Below are positions 50,707 to 60,616 of a DNA stretch of 64,000 nt, one piece after another. A program made the position numbers and the translations under genes. Origin of the DNA: Vreelandella hamiltonii (GTDB taxonomy: Bacteria > Pseudomonadota > Gammaproteobacteria > Pseudomonadales > Halomonadaceae). The notes beneath the pieces are model-generated. The model was not told the origin of the DNA, made no database searches, and worked only from the letters and a program-made list of their open reading frames with translations. The stretch covers positions 21,738 to 85,737 of the forward strand of contig NZ_BMXN01000015.1 in assembly GCF_014651775.1 (NCBI RefSeq). The letters run 5' to 3'. Each line of letters opens with the position of its first letter. Position 1 is the first letter of the stretch.

Positions 50707-53700
50707 ATGCAAGCATTGCTGCGCAGCGCGGGCGCTTGGCCCTACCTGATGGCCATTTTCCTCAATGCGTTTGTGGATCTAGGGCACAAGATCGTTATCC
50801 AGAACACGATTTTCAAAAGCTACGACGGTACGCAACAGGTGGTGCTGACGGCGCTGGTGAATGGCCTGATTCTGCTTCCGTTCATTCTGCTGTTCAGCCC
50901 TGCGGGCCATCTTTCCGACCGGATCCCCCGCGTCAGCGTGCTGCGCGTCTCGGCCTGGGCGGCCGTGGCGGTGTCGCTCGGTATCACGGCGGCTTACTTC
51001 CAGGGCTGGTTCTGGCTGGCGTTTGCCATGACGCTGCTGCTGGCCATTCAGTCGGCCTTCTACTCCCCTGCCAAGTACGGGTTGGTGAAAGGGCTGTTTG
51101 GCAAGCCACGTTTGGCCGAGGCCAATGGTCTGGTGCAAGCCGTCACCATCGCCGCGATACTGGCAGGCACCGTGGCCTTTACCGCGCTGTTCGAATACTG
51201 GGTGCCTGCGGGCGGCGGCTCCCCTGACGAGCTGCTGCGCCACATTGCCCCGTTGGGTTGGCTGCTGGTCCTCAACAGCGTCCTGCAGGTGGTCGCTCTG
51301 TACCGCTTGCCGCTGGACCCACCGCGCCCCGCGCCCACCCTCTTGACCTGGGCGCGCTACCGCAGCGGCACCGCCCTCAGGGAAAACCTGCGACTGATTG
51401 CCCAGCAGCCCGTACTGCGGTTGTCGATCATCGGCCTGGCCACGTTCTGGTCGGTGGGCCAGGTGCTGCTGGCCGCCTTTCCGTCCTATGCCAAGGATGC
51501 GCTTTCCATCGATAACACGCTGGTGCTGCAAGCCATCCTGGCCGCCAGCGGGATCGGGATTGCGCTGGGGTCGCTGCTGGCCAGCTCGCTGTCCCGCAAC
51601 CGCATCGAAACCGGGCTGATTCCGGTGGGAGCCGTTGGGGTCGCCATCGGCCTGTGGTGCCTTCCCCTGTTCACGACGCCCACCAGCCAGGCGTTGAACT
51701 TCGTGTTCATCGGCATCATGGGCGGGCTGTTCATCGTGCCGCTGAACGCACTGATTCAGTTCCATGCAGCCGACCACCAGTTGGGCACCGTGATGGCCGC
51801 CAATAACTGGATCCAGAACCTGGCCATGCTGGGCTTTCTGGCGCTCACCGCGCTGTTCGCTCTGGCAGGGGTCGATAGCCACTATCTGCTGCTGTTGATT
51901 GCCAGCGTTGCCATGGCGGGCGGCGCTTACACTATCTTGAAGCTGCCGCAGAGCCTGGTGCGCTTCGTATTGGGGTTTCTGCTCACCCGCCGCTACCGAG
52001 TAGAAGTGCATGGCCTGGAGAACCTGCCCGCCCAGGGGGGCGTGCTGCTGCTGGGCAACCATATCAGCTGGATCGACTGGGCCATGGTGCAGATTGCCAG
52101 CCCACGCCCCGTGCGCTTCGTGATGCTGCGCTCCATTTATCAACGCTGGTACCTGCGCTGGTTTTTCAAGGCCCTGGGCTGCATCCCCATCGAACGCGGC
52201 GAGCAGGCCGACATTGCGCTGGCCAAAGTGGCCAACATGCTCAATGCAGGCGAGGTCGTGTGCCTGTTTCCAGAGGGTGCCATCAGCTATAACGGCCAAC
52301 TGGGCGAGCTGCGCCGAGGCTACCAGCGCGCCTGCCAGCAGGCCGACCCGAGTGTGTGCATCGTGCCCTTCTATCTGCGCGGGCTGTGGGGCAGTCAGTT
52401 CTCCCGCTCCTCCAGCAAGCTGAAGGAGCTGCGCAACGCGCCGCTGCACCGCTCCGTGGTGGTCGCCTTTGGCAAGCCGCTGCCGAAAGACACCTCCGCC
52501 GATGTGCTCAAGCGGCGCATTTTCGAACAGGCCACCCACTCCTGGCTGCACGCCATGGATACCTTGCCCAGCCTGCCCTGCGCCTGGATCAAAAGCGTCA
52601 AACGCCGCCCCGGCGCGCCTGCCGTGGCAGATACGTTGGGTAGCGCATTGAGTGCCGGCCAGGCGCTCACGGGCAGCCTGTTGATCGCCAAGCGTCTGAT
52701 GCGCCACAGCGCCCAGGAGCCCGTCGTCGGGGTGTTGCTGCCCACCAGCTCGGCGGGGGTATTGGCCAATATGGCGACGCTGTTGGCGGGTAAAACGCTG
52801 GTCAACCTGAACTATACGGCCAGCCAGGAGGCCCTGGCCTTTGCACTTCAGCAGGCAGAGGTACGCACGCTGCTCACCTCCCGGCGCTTTGTCACCAGGC
52901 TGGAGCAGCGCGGCCTCGACGTCACACCGCTGTTGGCCAGCCTTCGCATTCTTTACCTGGAAGACCTGCAGGCCAGCATGACGCGCCGGGAGCGGCTGAT
53001 GACCTGGCTGGCCGTTCGCTGCCTCCCCGGTTGGCTGCTGCAAACGCTCTTCTGCCGCGCACAGGATGCCCGCGCCACGGCGGCCATCCTGTTCTCCAGC
53101 GGCAGCGAAGGGATGCCCAAGGGCGTCATGCTCAGCCACCGCAACCTGATGGCCAATATCAAGCAAACCTCCGACGTACTGAACACCCAGCACGACGATG
53201 TGGTGATGGCCTCGCTGCCGACATTTCATGCGTTTGGGTTCACGGTGACTCAGCTGCTGCCACTGGTGGAAGGGCTGCCCCTGGTCTGCCACGCCGACCC
53301 GACCGACGTATCCGGGGTTGCCAAGGCCGTCAGCCAGCACCAGGCCACCATCATGTTCGGCACCTCCAGCCTGCTGCGGCTGTTCAACCGTCACCCCAAA
53401 GTGCAAGCCGAGCAGTTGCACAGCCTGCGCATCGTGGTCGCCGGTGCCGAGAAGCTGGATGAGCGCGTGCGAGAAGGCTTCATGGCCAGGTTCGGCATGC
53501 CCATTTATGAAGGTTACGGGGCCACCGAAACCGCTCCGGTGGTCTCGGTCAACTTGCCCGACACGCTGGGCTCCCGTTCGCAGCCGCTGCAAAAGGGGCA
53601 TCAGCCGGGCACGGTGGGCATGCCGCTGCCGGGCACCAGCGTAAAAGTGGTCGACCCGGAAAGCCTGGATGAACTGCCCACCGGGCAAGCCGGTATGGTG

Positions 53701-54180
53701 ATCGTCAGTGGCCCTCAGGTCATGCAGGGCTACCTCCATGACCCCGAACGCACTGCCTCGGCGCTCAAGACGCTGGATGGGCAACGGTGGTACGTCACGG
53801 GTGATAAAGGATACATGGACGAAGACGGCTTCTTGACCCTCATCGACCGCTACACGCGCTTTGCCAAGATCGCTGGAGAGATGGTCAGCCTGACCGCCGT
53901 GGAGAACGCCGTCCGCGCAGCCCTCGAAGAGGCCGACACCCCCTTGATGGCAGTCAGCCTACCCGACGCACGCAAAGGCGAGCGGCTGGTACTGCTATCG
54001 GAAACACCCCTGGACCGCCAGGCAACCGCCTCGGCCATGCGCAGCCAAGGCACCCCCAACCTGATGATTCCAGATCACTGGCTCACGACGGCTGCCCTGC
54101 CCCGCCTCGGCTCCGGCAAAGCCGACTTCGCGGGCGCCAAGCGGTTGGCCAAGGAGCAGTTGGATATGGCCAACACCTAA
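50707..54180 (+). CDS. aas: Fused lysophospholipid transporter LplT / acyltransferase-acyl-ACP synthetase
   Basis: This 1157-residue protein joins three parts. An MFS transporter (1-415, LplT-like: FLNAFVDLGHKIVIQNTIF, SPAGHLSDRIPRVS) imports lysophospholipid. A PlsC acyltransferase (about 425-640) has NHISWIDWAM with the HxxxxD motif and LFPEGAISYNG. An AMP-forming acyl-ACP synthetase (about 690-1150) has AAILFSSGSEGMPKGVMLSH and IYEGYGATETAPVVSVN. In E. coli LplT and Aas are separate genes that together reacylate lysophosphatidylethanolamine. The start at 50707 (MQALLRS) has AAGGCGAG. Upstream in-frame sequence overlaps rlmA and is not the start. Confidence 0.92.
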   Translation: MQALLRSAGAWPYLMAIFLNAFVDLGHKIVIQNTIFKSYDGTQQVVLTALVNGLILLPFILLFSPAGHLSDRIPRVSVLRVSAWAAVAVSLGITAAYFQGWFWLAFAMTLLLAIQSAFYSPAKYGLVKGLFGKPRLAEANGLVQAVTIAAILAGTVAFTALFEYWVPAGGGSPDELLRHIAPLGWLLVLNSVLQVVALYRLPLDPPRPAPTLLTWARYRSGTALRENLRLIAQQPVLRLSIIGLATFWSVGQVLLAAFPSYAKDALSIDNTLVLQAILAASGIGIALGSLLASSLSRNRIETGLIPVGAVGVAIGLWCLPLFTTPTSQALNFVFIGIMGGLFIVPLNALIQFHAADHQLGTVMAANNWIQNLAMLGFLALTALFALAGVDSHYLLLLIASVAMAGGAYTILKLPQSLVRFVLGFLLTRRYRVEVHGLENLPAQGGVLLLGNHISWIDWAMVQIASPRPVRFVMLRSIYQRWYLRWFFKALGCIPIERGEQADIALAKVANMLNAGEVVCLFPEGAISYNGQLGELRRGYQRACQQADPSVCIVPFYLRGLWGSQFSRSSSKLKELRNAPLHRSVVVAFGKPLPKDTSADVLKRRIFEQATHSWLHAMDTLPSLPCAWIKSVKRRPGAPAVADTLGSALSAGQALTGSLLIAKRLMRHSAQEPVVGVLLPTSSAGVLANMATLLAGKTLVNLNYTASQEALAFALQQAEVRTLLTSRRFVTRLEQRGLDVTPLLASLRILYLEDLQASMTRRERLMTWLAVRCLPGWLLQTLFCRAQDARATAAILFSSGSEGMPKGVMLSHRNLMANIKQTSDVLNTQHDDVVMASLPTFHAFGFTVTQLLPLVEGLPLVCHADPTDVSGVAKAVSQHQATIMFGTSSLLRLFNRHPKVQAEQLHSLRIVVAGAEKLDERVREGFMARFGMPIYEGYGATETAPVVSVNLPDTLGSRSQPLQKGHQPGTVGMPLPGTSVKVVDPESLDELPTGQAGMVIVSGPQVMQGYLHDPERTASALKTLDGQRWYVTGDKGYMDEDGFLTLIDRYTRFAKIAGEMVSLTAVENAVRAALEEADTPLMAVSLPDARKGERLVLLSETPLDRQATASAMRSQGTPNLMIPDHWLTTAALPRLGSGKADFAGAKRLAKEQLDMANT

Positions 54181-54208
54181 TGCCAAGGAATGCATGCCTC
54201 GACTTCGA

Positions 54209-54994
54209 TCATCCCTTACCAGATTGCGTGGTATGCAGGTGCAACGCATGGGCAAAGAAGCCAAGCACCTTCTGGTAGTGGAGATTCTGCCCTTCACTAC
54301 CAGGAATGTGGTCCTCGCCAGCGTAGTAATGAACCTCCGGTTCGCGACCATGGTGACGCAAGCGCTGCTCAAGGCGTCTCGTCATCTCTACCGACCACAT
54401 TTGATCATCGGTTCCGTGAGAAATGAACAGCGGGCCTGGATAACGTTCGATCTCGATAGGCGTTGTGGGCAGTAGACCATCATGACGCCCACGCCATTGC
54501 CAGGCTCGCTGACGGGCGTCCCAGGCTTGCCAACCAGGGTCGCCTGCATCCCGAAAACTTCGCGCATCGAAGGCGCCGCACACTACATCGGGCGGGCTAT
54601 GCACGGCGATGGCGTCAGGCAAGCCAGGCATTGCCTCACGCGCCATCAAAGCACCCAGCAGTAGGGCTTGCTCGGCACCGCGAGAAACGCCGTAGAGGCC
54701 GACCCAGTCAGCCGCATAACCAAAAGCGCGTAACGCTAGCAGCGCTTCAGCACTGCGCTCCAAGGGATAATCAATGATGTGTCCCGCATTCCAGATGTTG
54801 CCACCCTGTGAATAACCCAATGGAAACGCCAGGTATCCCTGTGCAGCCAACAGCATCGCATCTCGATGGCTCCATCCCGACCAGGCCCCTTCCGAACCAT
54901 GCAGCAGCATCACGGCAGGAAACGGCCCTTCACCGGCAGGGCCATAGGTCACGCCCCAACCAGGCAGCATCCGTTGCACGATATTGAGTGTCAT
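54209..54994 (-). CDS. Alpha/beta hydrolase with BAAT-like C-terminal domain
   Basis: This 261-residue hydrolase has MLLHGSEGAWSGW near residue 30, the nucleophile elbow GLYGVSRGAEQALLL with Ser near 104, an acid in FISHGTDDQMW and the His in YYAGEDHIPGSEGQNLHYQK. The elbow G-V-S-R-G-A-E matches the BAAT C-terminal (acyl-CoA thioesterase/N-acyltransferase) family. It may act on acyl-thioesters or esters. It is the 3' neighbour of the lysophospholipid fusion on the opposite strand, with 28 bp between stops, so a link to lipid metabolism is possible but unproven. The ATG at 54994 fits the family. Confidence 0.82.
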   Translation of the reverse strand: MTLNIVQRMLPGWGVTYGPAGEGPFPAVMLLHGSEGAWSGWSHRDAMLLAAQGYLAFPLGYSQGGNIWNAGHIIDYPLERSAEALLALRAFGYAADWVGLYGVSRGAEQALLLGALMAREAMPGLPDAIAVHSPPDVVCGAFDARSFRDAGDPGWQAWDARQRAWQWRGRHDGLLPTTPIEIERYPGPLFISHGTDDQMWSVEMTRRLEQRLRHHGREPEVHYYAGEDHIPGSEGQNLHYQKVLGFFAHALHLHTTQSGKG

Positions 54995-55055
54995 CTCGCT
55001 AATCTGTCTCCGTCATGTTCATGATATCGGCCCGCATATCTGGGCAAATGCGCCC

Positions 55056-56876
55056 CTAGTCGGGTGCGCTGTTGCCTGAGGTTTCTGCGCTGCCTTCGCT
55101 GCTGGCGTCTCCGCGGTTGTCGCTGCTGCCTTCACCGGGCCCGCGGGGGGTGCGTTCATGGGTTTCCTGGCGGGCGCTCGACGTGGTTCCCGAGCGCTGG
55201 CCGTGGCCCTTGGCCACGTCGTGGTGGCTGATGACCATGACCTCGCGGGGCCACCATTCGGGGTGCTCATCGCGGATGTAGGCCATGAGCTGCTCGCGGA
55301 TGTTCATTTCGGCGGTCCAGCCCGATAGCGGGTCGGAGGTCATCAGGTAGCAGGTGACGGTCTGCGCATGTGCCGTTTGGCCTGTGACGTAGCACAGCAG
55401 CTTGTGGTGCTCGACCACGGACTCTTCGGCCTCGGCAAACTCGATAAACTTTTCACGAATTTTGGAGATGTCGGCACTCAAGTGCAGCGTCAGCTCCAGA
55501 AAGCGATACATCTTGGCACTTTTGACCGACAGGTTCTCGAAAGGCTTCGAGATGAAGTAGGTCACCGGCACGATCAAGCGACGCTCATCCCAGGAGCGCA
55601 GGCGGATGAAGGTATAGAAGATACCCTCTACGTAGCACCACTGGCCCTCGAAGATCACCAGGTCACCGATGCGCACCGGCTTGGCCAGCGAAAGCTGAAA
55701 AGAGGAGAGAATGTTGCCCAGCACTGCCTGGCCCGCAATGCCCACCAGCACGGCCAGTACGCTGGCCGAGGCCAACAGCGAAAGGCCCAGAGATTCGAAC
55801 AGCTTGATCTGCCCCAGCACGTACACCGATACCGACACCACCGTGACCAGAATGATGCCACGCCGCAAGGCGTACAGGCTGGTCAGCAAACGGCGCTTGT
55901 CGCGGGGTTTGGTATCGTCGATTTCCCCCACCAGGTGACGCGTCATGCGCAGCATGATGGTATCCACCAGGCGTAGCGCGATGGTGCCCGCGCCCCAGGC
56001 CATCACGGCAATCAGCAATACCCGGAAGGTGGTAGTGGCCACGGCGGAAAACGACACCACGTAATCCAGCAGTGCCTGAGTGAACAGCGCCATCACGATC
56101 AGCGCAACGGGCACCCCGATCTGGTCGGCGAAGATGGTCGACACACCGGAGGGCAACAGGCGCGCCACGAGCCTCACGGCATAGTAGGCCACGACGCCCA
56201 CTCCGCTCACCGTCAGCAAAAACAGCGGAATGGCCAGCCACTCCCATACCTTCAGCATGCCGAACGAGGTCTTGAACCGCTCGGGGATATACTGCTCGAT
56301 CACCGAAGGCCCGTACTCTTCATACAGCTCGGGAATCGCTGACACGCTCTCCGGCATCACCAGCCACACGGGGTCTTCATCGGGGATGCGGTAACGGCCC
56401 AGGCGCACATCGTACGCATCGCCATTGATCTGCAACGAGGCCAGCTCGATATTACGTCGGGGTTGGCCGGTCATCGGGTTCTGGCCGGACGGGTCTTCAA
56501 TGGCCGCATCCTGGCGCCCGGACAAGTTGGAGGCGTTGAGCCACTCGCCGCGCCGCAATACTTCGGCCAGCTGCTCGGCCAGTTCGGCCCCCCGGCCGGG
56601 CTGCTCACCCGAGTCGATATCCGCCAGGTTGAGCAGATGCGCGGCGGCCGCGTAGTCCCCCTCCTCGGTGAGCGTCAGGAAGCTGCGAATCGCCTCCCTG
56701 GGCGATAGCCGCTTGACCTCTTCCGGGGCTTCGCCCAGTCCGGCATTCAGCGTGTCTGCGGTGAACCAGCGCTCATCTTCGCTTTCGTCGCCCTGGCTCT
56801 GCGCCAGGCCCATGTGCGAGAAACATAGCCCTACCAGCAGTACCAGCCAGTATCGCCATCCGTGTGCTTTCGTCAT
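55056..56876 (-). CDS. MscS-family mechanosensitive channel
   Basis: This 606-residue protein has a signal peptide (LVLLVGLCFSHMGLAQ), a long periplasmic region (to about 220), five membrane segments and the MscS core: LVGIAGQAVLGNILSSFQLS for the pore helix, then PVRIGDLVIFEGQWCYVEGI of the beta domain. A charged, Gly/Ser-rich tail (from about 560) ends it. The size and N-terminal extension recall larger YnaI/YbdG-type channels. It opens on hypoosmotic shock and releases solutes, a natural need for a halophile. The ATG at 56876 gives a good signal peptide. Confidence 0.9.
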   Translation of the reverse strand: MTKAHGWRYWLVLLVGLCFSHMGLAQSQGDESEDERWFTADTLNAGLGEAPEEVKRLSPREAIRSFLTLTEEGDYAAAAHLLNLADIDSGEQPGRGAELAEQLAEVLRRGEWLNASNLSGRQDAAIEDPSGQNPMTGQPRRNIELASLQINGDAYDVRLGRYRIPDEDPVWLVMPESVSAIPELYEEYGPSVIEQYIPERFKTSFGMLKVWEWLAIPLFLLTVSGVGVVAYYAVRLVARLLPSGVSTIFADQIGVPVALIVMALFTQALLDYVVSFSAVATTTFRVLLIAVMAWGAGTIALRLVDTIMLRMTRHLVGEIDDTKPRDKRRLLTSLYALRRGIILVTVVSVSVYVLGQIKLFESLGLSLLASASVLAVLVGIAGQAVLGNILSSFQLSLAKPVRIGDLVIFEGQWCYVEGIFYTFIRLRSWDERRLIVPVTYFISKPFENLSVKSAKMYRFLELTLHLSADISKIREKFIEFAEAEESVVEHHKLLCYVTGQTAHAQTVTCYLMTSDPLSGWTAEMNIREQLMAYIRDEHPEWWPREVMVISHHDVAKGHGQRSGTTSSARQETHERTPRGPGEGSSDNRGDASSEGSAETSGNSAPD

Positions 56877-56956
56877 TCTCGCCTCTATCCGTGCTTATGA
56901 TTGGACCAAGTACAGACCACGTTAGCCCGTGAGGCAAGTCACGCCCCGGCGGGCGA

Positions 56957-59428
56957 TCACTGTGCCAACCCTCCCAGGCGCTGCAACGCCTCATCATAAA
57001 GCCCCGTCAGCAGTAGCGCCCCTTGGGCATTTACCCGGAACTGGCCATAGTGCGCCGCTTCGTAGCGCTCGGCATGTCCCTCCTGAAAGAAGAAGGCATC
57101 GGTGGCAAAGCGCACCTGCCCATGGCGCAGGCGAAACGCCAGACGGCGCTCGTCACTGGCCAAGGGTGAGCCATCGTCCAGGCGCTGAAAATGAGCGACC
57201 TGCGCATCGTCCAGACGCACTACGACCTCGCCATTCAGGGCGTCAGGAAGGGCCGGGGAGTGATCCTCGTAAAGCGCCTGCCGCAACCGCTGGGCCAGCG
57301 CAAAGTCGAGCGCCATGTAATCGCCCTGCATCAAGGAACGCGGGTCCACCGGTGCCAGCGCCAGGTAGACGATTTCGCCTTCGGCCAGGTGGCGCTCCTT
57401 CTGCCAGATCGCAACATTGACGGCCGCCAGCACCAGCAACGTGGAGAGCATAAGCGCCCAGCGGAAGCGACTGGCACGAGCACGGCGCTCCTGCGGTCTG
57501 GAGTCAGCCTCGTGTGCGCGCCTCGCCAGCAGTCCACGCGCCCCCAACACCGCTATTCCCAGTAACAGCAGCAGTCCGGATTTGGCCAGTAGCGACAGGT
57601 CCAGCCAGTAGTAATAGTGCCCCAGTGCCACCAGCCACAGCACCACGCCTGCGCCCAACACCAGCCGCTGGCCAAGGGCGTATCCGAGCAACAGCAGCGC
57701 CAGCCCGGCGCTCAGCCCCGGCACGTAGAAGGCCAGCCCAGCCGTGAACAGCGCGGCGGCATAGGCAAGCCTGCTTGAAGTGGGGGGCAAGGCACACGCG
57801 GTGAGCGCACGATGTACCACCCACAGCAGGGCGCCCCCTGCCAGCAGGGTCGTGACACCGCGCACCAGCCCTGGCCAACGGGGCGCCGTCCCCAGCAGGC
57901 TATCCAGCCCGCTGGGCGCCAGGGCGTATAGCACGCCTTGCACGGCCAGCAGGCCCATCAGCAAGCCCAGCCCCCAGGCGTGCATCACCTCCGGGTGGCC
58001 ACGCCCCCACGAATACCCATGCCAAACGCTGACCACCGCCAACAGGATCAGGCCGCTGGCGGCAGCCCCCATACCGTGGAGTGCCAGAGCCATATACAGC
58101 GCCATGCAGGCCAGCAACGTCGCCACGAAACGGTGCAACGCGCTGGGCATCACCACGGCCAGGCCGACCTGCAGCATCCACAGCAGCCAGACGCTCTTCC
58201 AGGTACCGTTCCAGGCACTGTTCCAACCACTGTTCCAACCACCCTCCGAGCCAGCTCCCCATCTACTCGCCAGCAACGCCCACGCCACCAGAAACTGCCC
58301 TGTCAGGCTGAAGACCAGCGCCAGATGCGTCATCACATCTTGCGAGCGCATTTTCCGTAGCACGATAAAGCCAAGCCCAAGGCAGCCCAGCCCCATCATC
58401 AGCGTCAGGGGGCCGCTGTCGATGACGGCCACCAACAGCGTTGCCACGAACCCCAGCAAACACAGCGCGGCCAGCCATCCGGCCACGGCCTGTACACCTC
58501 TCAGCAGCCATGGCAGCGGGCCTTCTCCCGCCATGCGCTTCAACCAGGCCACGCTCGACATGCCCATCGCGGTGACGGCCAAGGCCATCATCAGCAGGCC
58601 AATCGCGTAGCCGTCACTCGACAGCCAATAACGTGCCATCAGCCACAGGACCAGCACCATCACCGACAGGCACCCTCCCGCCAGCATGAACAACTCCAGG
58701 CGAAGGTAGCGATATACCCCGTACAGCAGCGCCAGCCAGGTGCCATATACGGCCACAGGCAGAAAAGCGTGGGTCAACGCGCCCGACAGCCAGTGCATCA
58801 TCAGCAGGGTCACCGGCACCCCGCTGCCCAACGCCAGCACGCGCAGCGCCCAGCCCGCTGGCCAGCCCCGCCGCTGCACGCCCCACTCCCAACCGGCCAG
58901 CGCCGCGCTATTGACCACCGCCAGCCCCCACAGGCCCGCCACCTGAGGCCATCCCAACGCCCCCCATAACCCCCAAACGCTGGCATAGAGCCAGACGGCC
59001 ATGTTCACCAGCCCCCACCACAGCAGCCACAGCCCGCTCAGGCGGGCCATGACTACCCAAGGCAGGGCCAATACCGCCCAACCTGCAAACAGTTGCCACG
59101 GGTCTGCCCCGGTCTGATACACCTGCCCGATCAGCGCCAGCAGCACACCCACCACGCACACCGCCATGCATAGCGCCAACTGCCTGCCCCTGGGCCGCCG
59201 GGCCTGCCACAGTGCCATGCCCACGGCCAGCAACAGCACGGTTTGCAGCAAGCCCAGCCGCGCCCAGCGCCCCATGCCGGCCCAGTGGTAAGCCACGAAA
59301 AACAGCAGCGCACCGGCAAGGGCCAGGCAGCCCAGCCAAGGCAGCAGCCGCATGAACAGCTGGTGCCAGTCCGCGCTCGTTGGGTAGCTCAGGGGGTTCT
59401 GCTCATCAACTCTTGAAGGCATACGCAT
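56957..59428 (-). CDS. Polytopic membrane protein with GDYXXLXY domain (DUF2157/DUF4401-like)
   Basis: This protein of about 823 residues has an N-terminal DUF2157-like and central DUF4401-like array of about 20 membrane helices, followed by a C-terminal GDYXXLXY domain. The signature appears as PRSLMQGDYMALDFALA, where the last aromatic is Phe. Family function is unknown. It often occurs in one gene or in neighbouring genes as here. A WN repeat (GGWNSGWNSAWNGTWKSVW) near residue 400 comes from 12-bp units. The start at 59428 (MRMPSRV) is chosen; upstream in-frame start is TTG without support. It is divergent from msrP. Confidence 0.78.
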   Translation of the reverse strand: MRMPSRVDEQNPLSYPTSADWHQLFMRLLPWLGCLALAGALLFFVAYHWAGMGRWARLGLLQTVLLLAVGMALWQARRPRGRQLALCMAVCVVGVLLALIGQVYQTGADPWQLFAGWAVLALPWVVMARLSGLWLLWWGLVNMAVWLYASVWGLWGALGWPQVAGLWGLAVVNSAALAGWEWGVQRRGWPAGWALRVLALGSGVPVTLLMMHWLSGALTHAFLPVAVYGTWLALLYGVYRYLRLELFMLAGGCLSVMVLVLWLMARYWLSSDGYAIGLLMMALAVTAMGMSSVAWLKRMAGEGPLPWLLRGVQAVAGWLAALCLLGFVATLLVAVIDSGPLTLMMGLGCLGLGFIVLRKMRSQDVMTHLALVFSLTGQFLVAWALLASRWGAGSEGGWNSGWNSAWNGTWKSVWLLWMLQVGLAVVMPSALHRFVATLLACMALYMALALHGMGAAASGLILLAVVSVWHGYSWGRGHPEVMHAWGLGLLMGLLAVQGVLYALAPSGLDSLLGTAPRWPGLVRGVTTLLAGGALLWVVHRALTACALPPTSSRLAYAAALFTAGLAFYVPGLSAGLALLLLGYALGQRLVLGAGVVLWLVALGHYYYWLDLSLLAKSGLLLLLGIAVLGARGLLARRAHEADSRPQERRARASRFRWALMLSTLLVLAAVNVAIWQKERHLAEGEIVYLALAPVDPRSLMQGDYMALDFALAQRLRQALYEDHSPALPDALNGEVVVRLDDAQVAHFQRLDDGSPLASDERRLAFRLRHGQVRFATDAFFFQEGHAERYEAAHYGQFRVNAQGALLLTGLYDEALQRLGGLAQ
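58182..58241 (-). repeat. 12-bp tandem repeat in the GDYXXLXY gene
   Basis: Five 12-bp units, the last two near-identical, encode W-N-S/G-x quartets between two membrane helices. The repeat is in frame, so variation would alter loop length only. Confidence 0.75.
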
Positions 59429-59599
59429 GGAGTCCACAGGGGCCAAGGCCTTGGCCAGTAAGACATGACGCCTGACAGCGCCAAAGCGATATAAAGGTTA
59501 TACACTGACAAAGAAGTGGAGAACTTCTCCTGCCATCCATCGTCAAAGGTGACGCTCTTCCTGCACCTTGGACATGTTCTTCTACGCAGAGGCTCCCCC

Positions 59600-60616
59600 A
59601 TGCTGATAAAAATTGCCAAGCCCAGTGATTTGAAAGAATCGGATGTCACCCCGGAATCCATCTATCTGTCGCGCCGACAATTCATGGGCGGCATGGCGGG
59701 GCTGGGGGCTGGGCTTGCGCTGTCGGGGCACGCCCGCGCCAATGCGGACTATTCGGATGTGCCAGCGGGCAGCGGCCCAGAGTGGCTGCAGCAAAAGATC
59801 GGCGATACCCAGTGGGGAGCCGTGACTCCCAGCGACCCCGATACAGACACCCTCACCCCCTTCGACGATGCCAGCGGCTATAACAACTTTTATGAGTTCG
59901 GCACCGGAAAAACCGACCCCGCCCGCCGGGCTGGCAGTTTAAAAACCGAGCCCTGGAGCGTGGTGGTCGATGGCGAAGTGAACAACGGCGGTCGCTTTGC
60001 GCTGGAAGACCTCGTCAGCCCTACCCGGCTCGAAGAGCGCATCTACCGCTTGCGCTGCGTGGAGGCGTGGTCGATGGTCATTCCCTGGCTGGGCATTCCG
60101 CTGGCCGATATCATCACCCGCGCCGAGCCCACCAGCAAAGCCAAGTACGTGCGCTTCGAAACCCTCGTGGACCCAGAGCAGATGCCTGGCCAGCGCTCGT
60201 CGTTTTCGCTGATCGACTGGCCTTACGTGGAGGGCCTGCGCATGGATGAAGCCATGCACCCGCTGACCCTGATGGCGCTGGGCATGTATGGCCGCGAACT
60301 GCCCAACCAGAACGGCGCACCGCTGCGCCTGGTGGTGCCCTGGAAGTACGGGTTCAAGAGCATCAAGTCGATCGTGCGCATTTCGCTGGTCGAAGAGCAG
60401 CCGATGAACTCCTGGCAGCTGATTGCCCCCAACGAGTACGGCTTCTATGCCAACGTCAACCCGGAAGTGGATCACCCCCGCTGGAGCCAGGCCACCGAAC
60501 GCCGCCTGCCCAACAGCCTGTTCAGCCCCAATACCATGGACACCCTGATGTTCAACGGCTACGCCGACGAAGTGGCCGAGCTGTATGCCGGCCTGGACTT
60601 GAGAGCCAACTACTGA
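59600..60616 (+). CDS. msrP: Protein-methionine-sulfoxide reductase, catalytic subunit
   Basis: This 338-residue molybdoenzyme has a Tat signal ([20 protein letters not shown]) and the Mo-binding Cys in [20 protein letters not shown]. It further shows [17 protein letters not shown] and [13 protein letters not shown], as in E. coli MsrP (YedY). It repairs oxidised methionine residues of periplasmic proteins using electrons from MsrQ. The ATG at 59600 has AGAGG ahead, and the upstream frame is not needed. It overlaps msrQ by one base (ATGA-type junction at 60614-60616). Regulation by hypochlorite sensing, as in E. coli, is not visible here. Confidence 0.95.
   Translation: MLIKIAKPSDLKESDVTPESIYLSRRQFMGGMAGLGAGLALSGHARANADYSDVPAGSGPEWLQQKIGDTQWGAVTPSDPDTDTLTPFDDASGYNNFYEFGTGKTDPARRAGSLKTEPWSVVVDGEVNNGGRFALEDLVSPTRLEERIYRLRCVEAWSMVIPWLGIPLADIITRAEPTSKAKYVRFETLVDPEQMPGQRSSFSLIDWPYVEGLRMDEAMHPLTLMALGMYGRELPNQNGAPLRLVVPWKYGFKSIKSIVRISLVEEQPMNSWQLIAPNEYGFYANVNPEVDHPRWSQATERRLPNSLFSPNTMDTLMFNGYADEVAELYAGLDLRANY

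Noticed and set aside
50779..53784. 1001-codon open frame on the minus strand opposite the LplT-Aas fusion
   Set aside because: It is low-complexity, rich in Gln/His/Gly/Arg, with no domain, and is a shadow of the GC-rich codons of the true gene on the plus strand.
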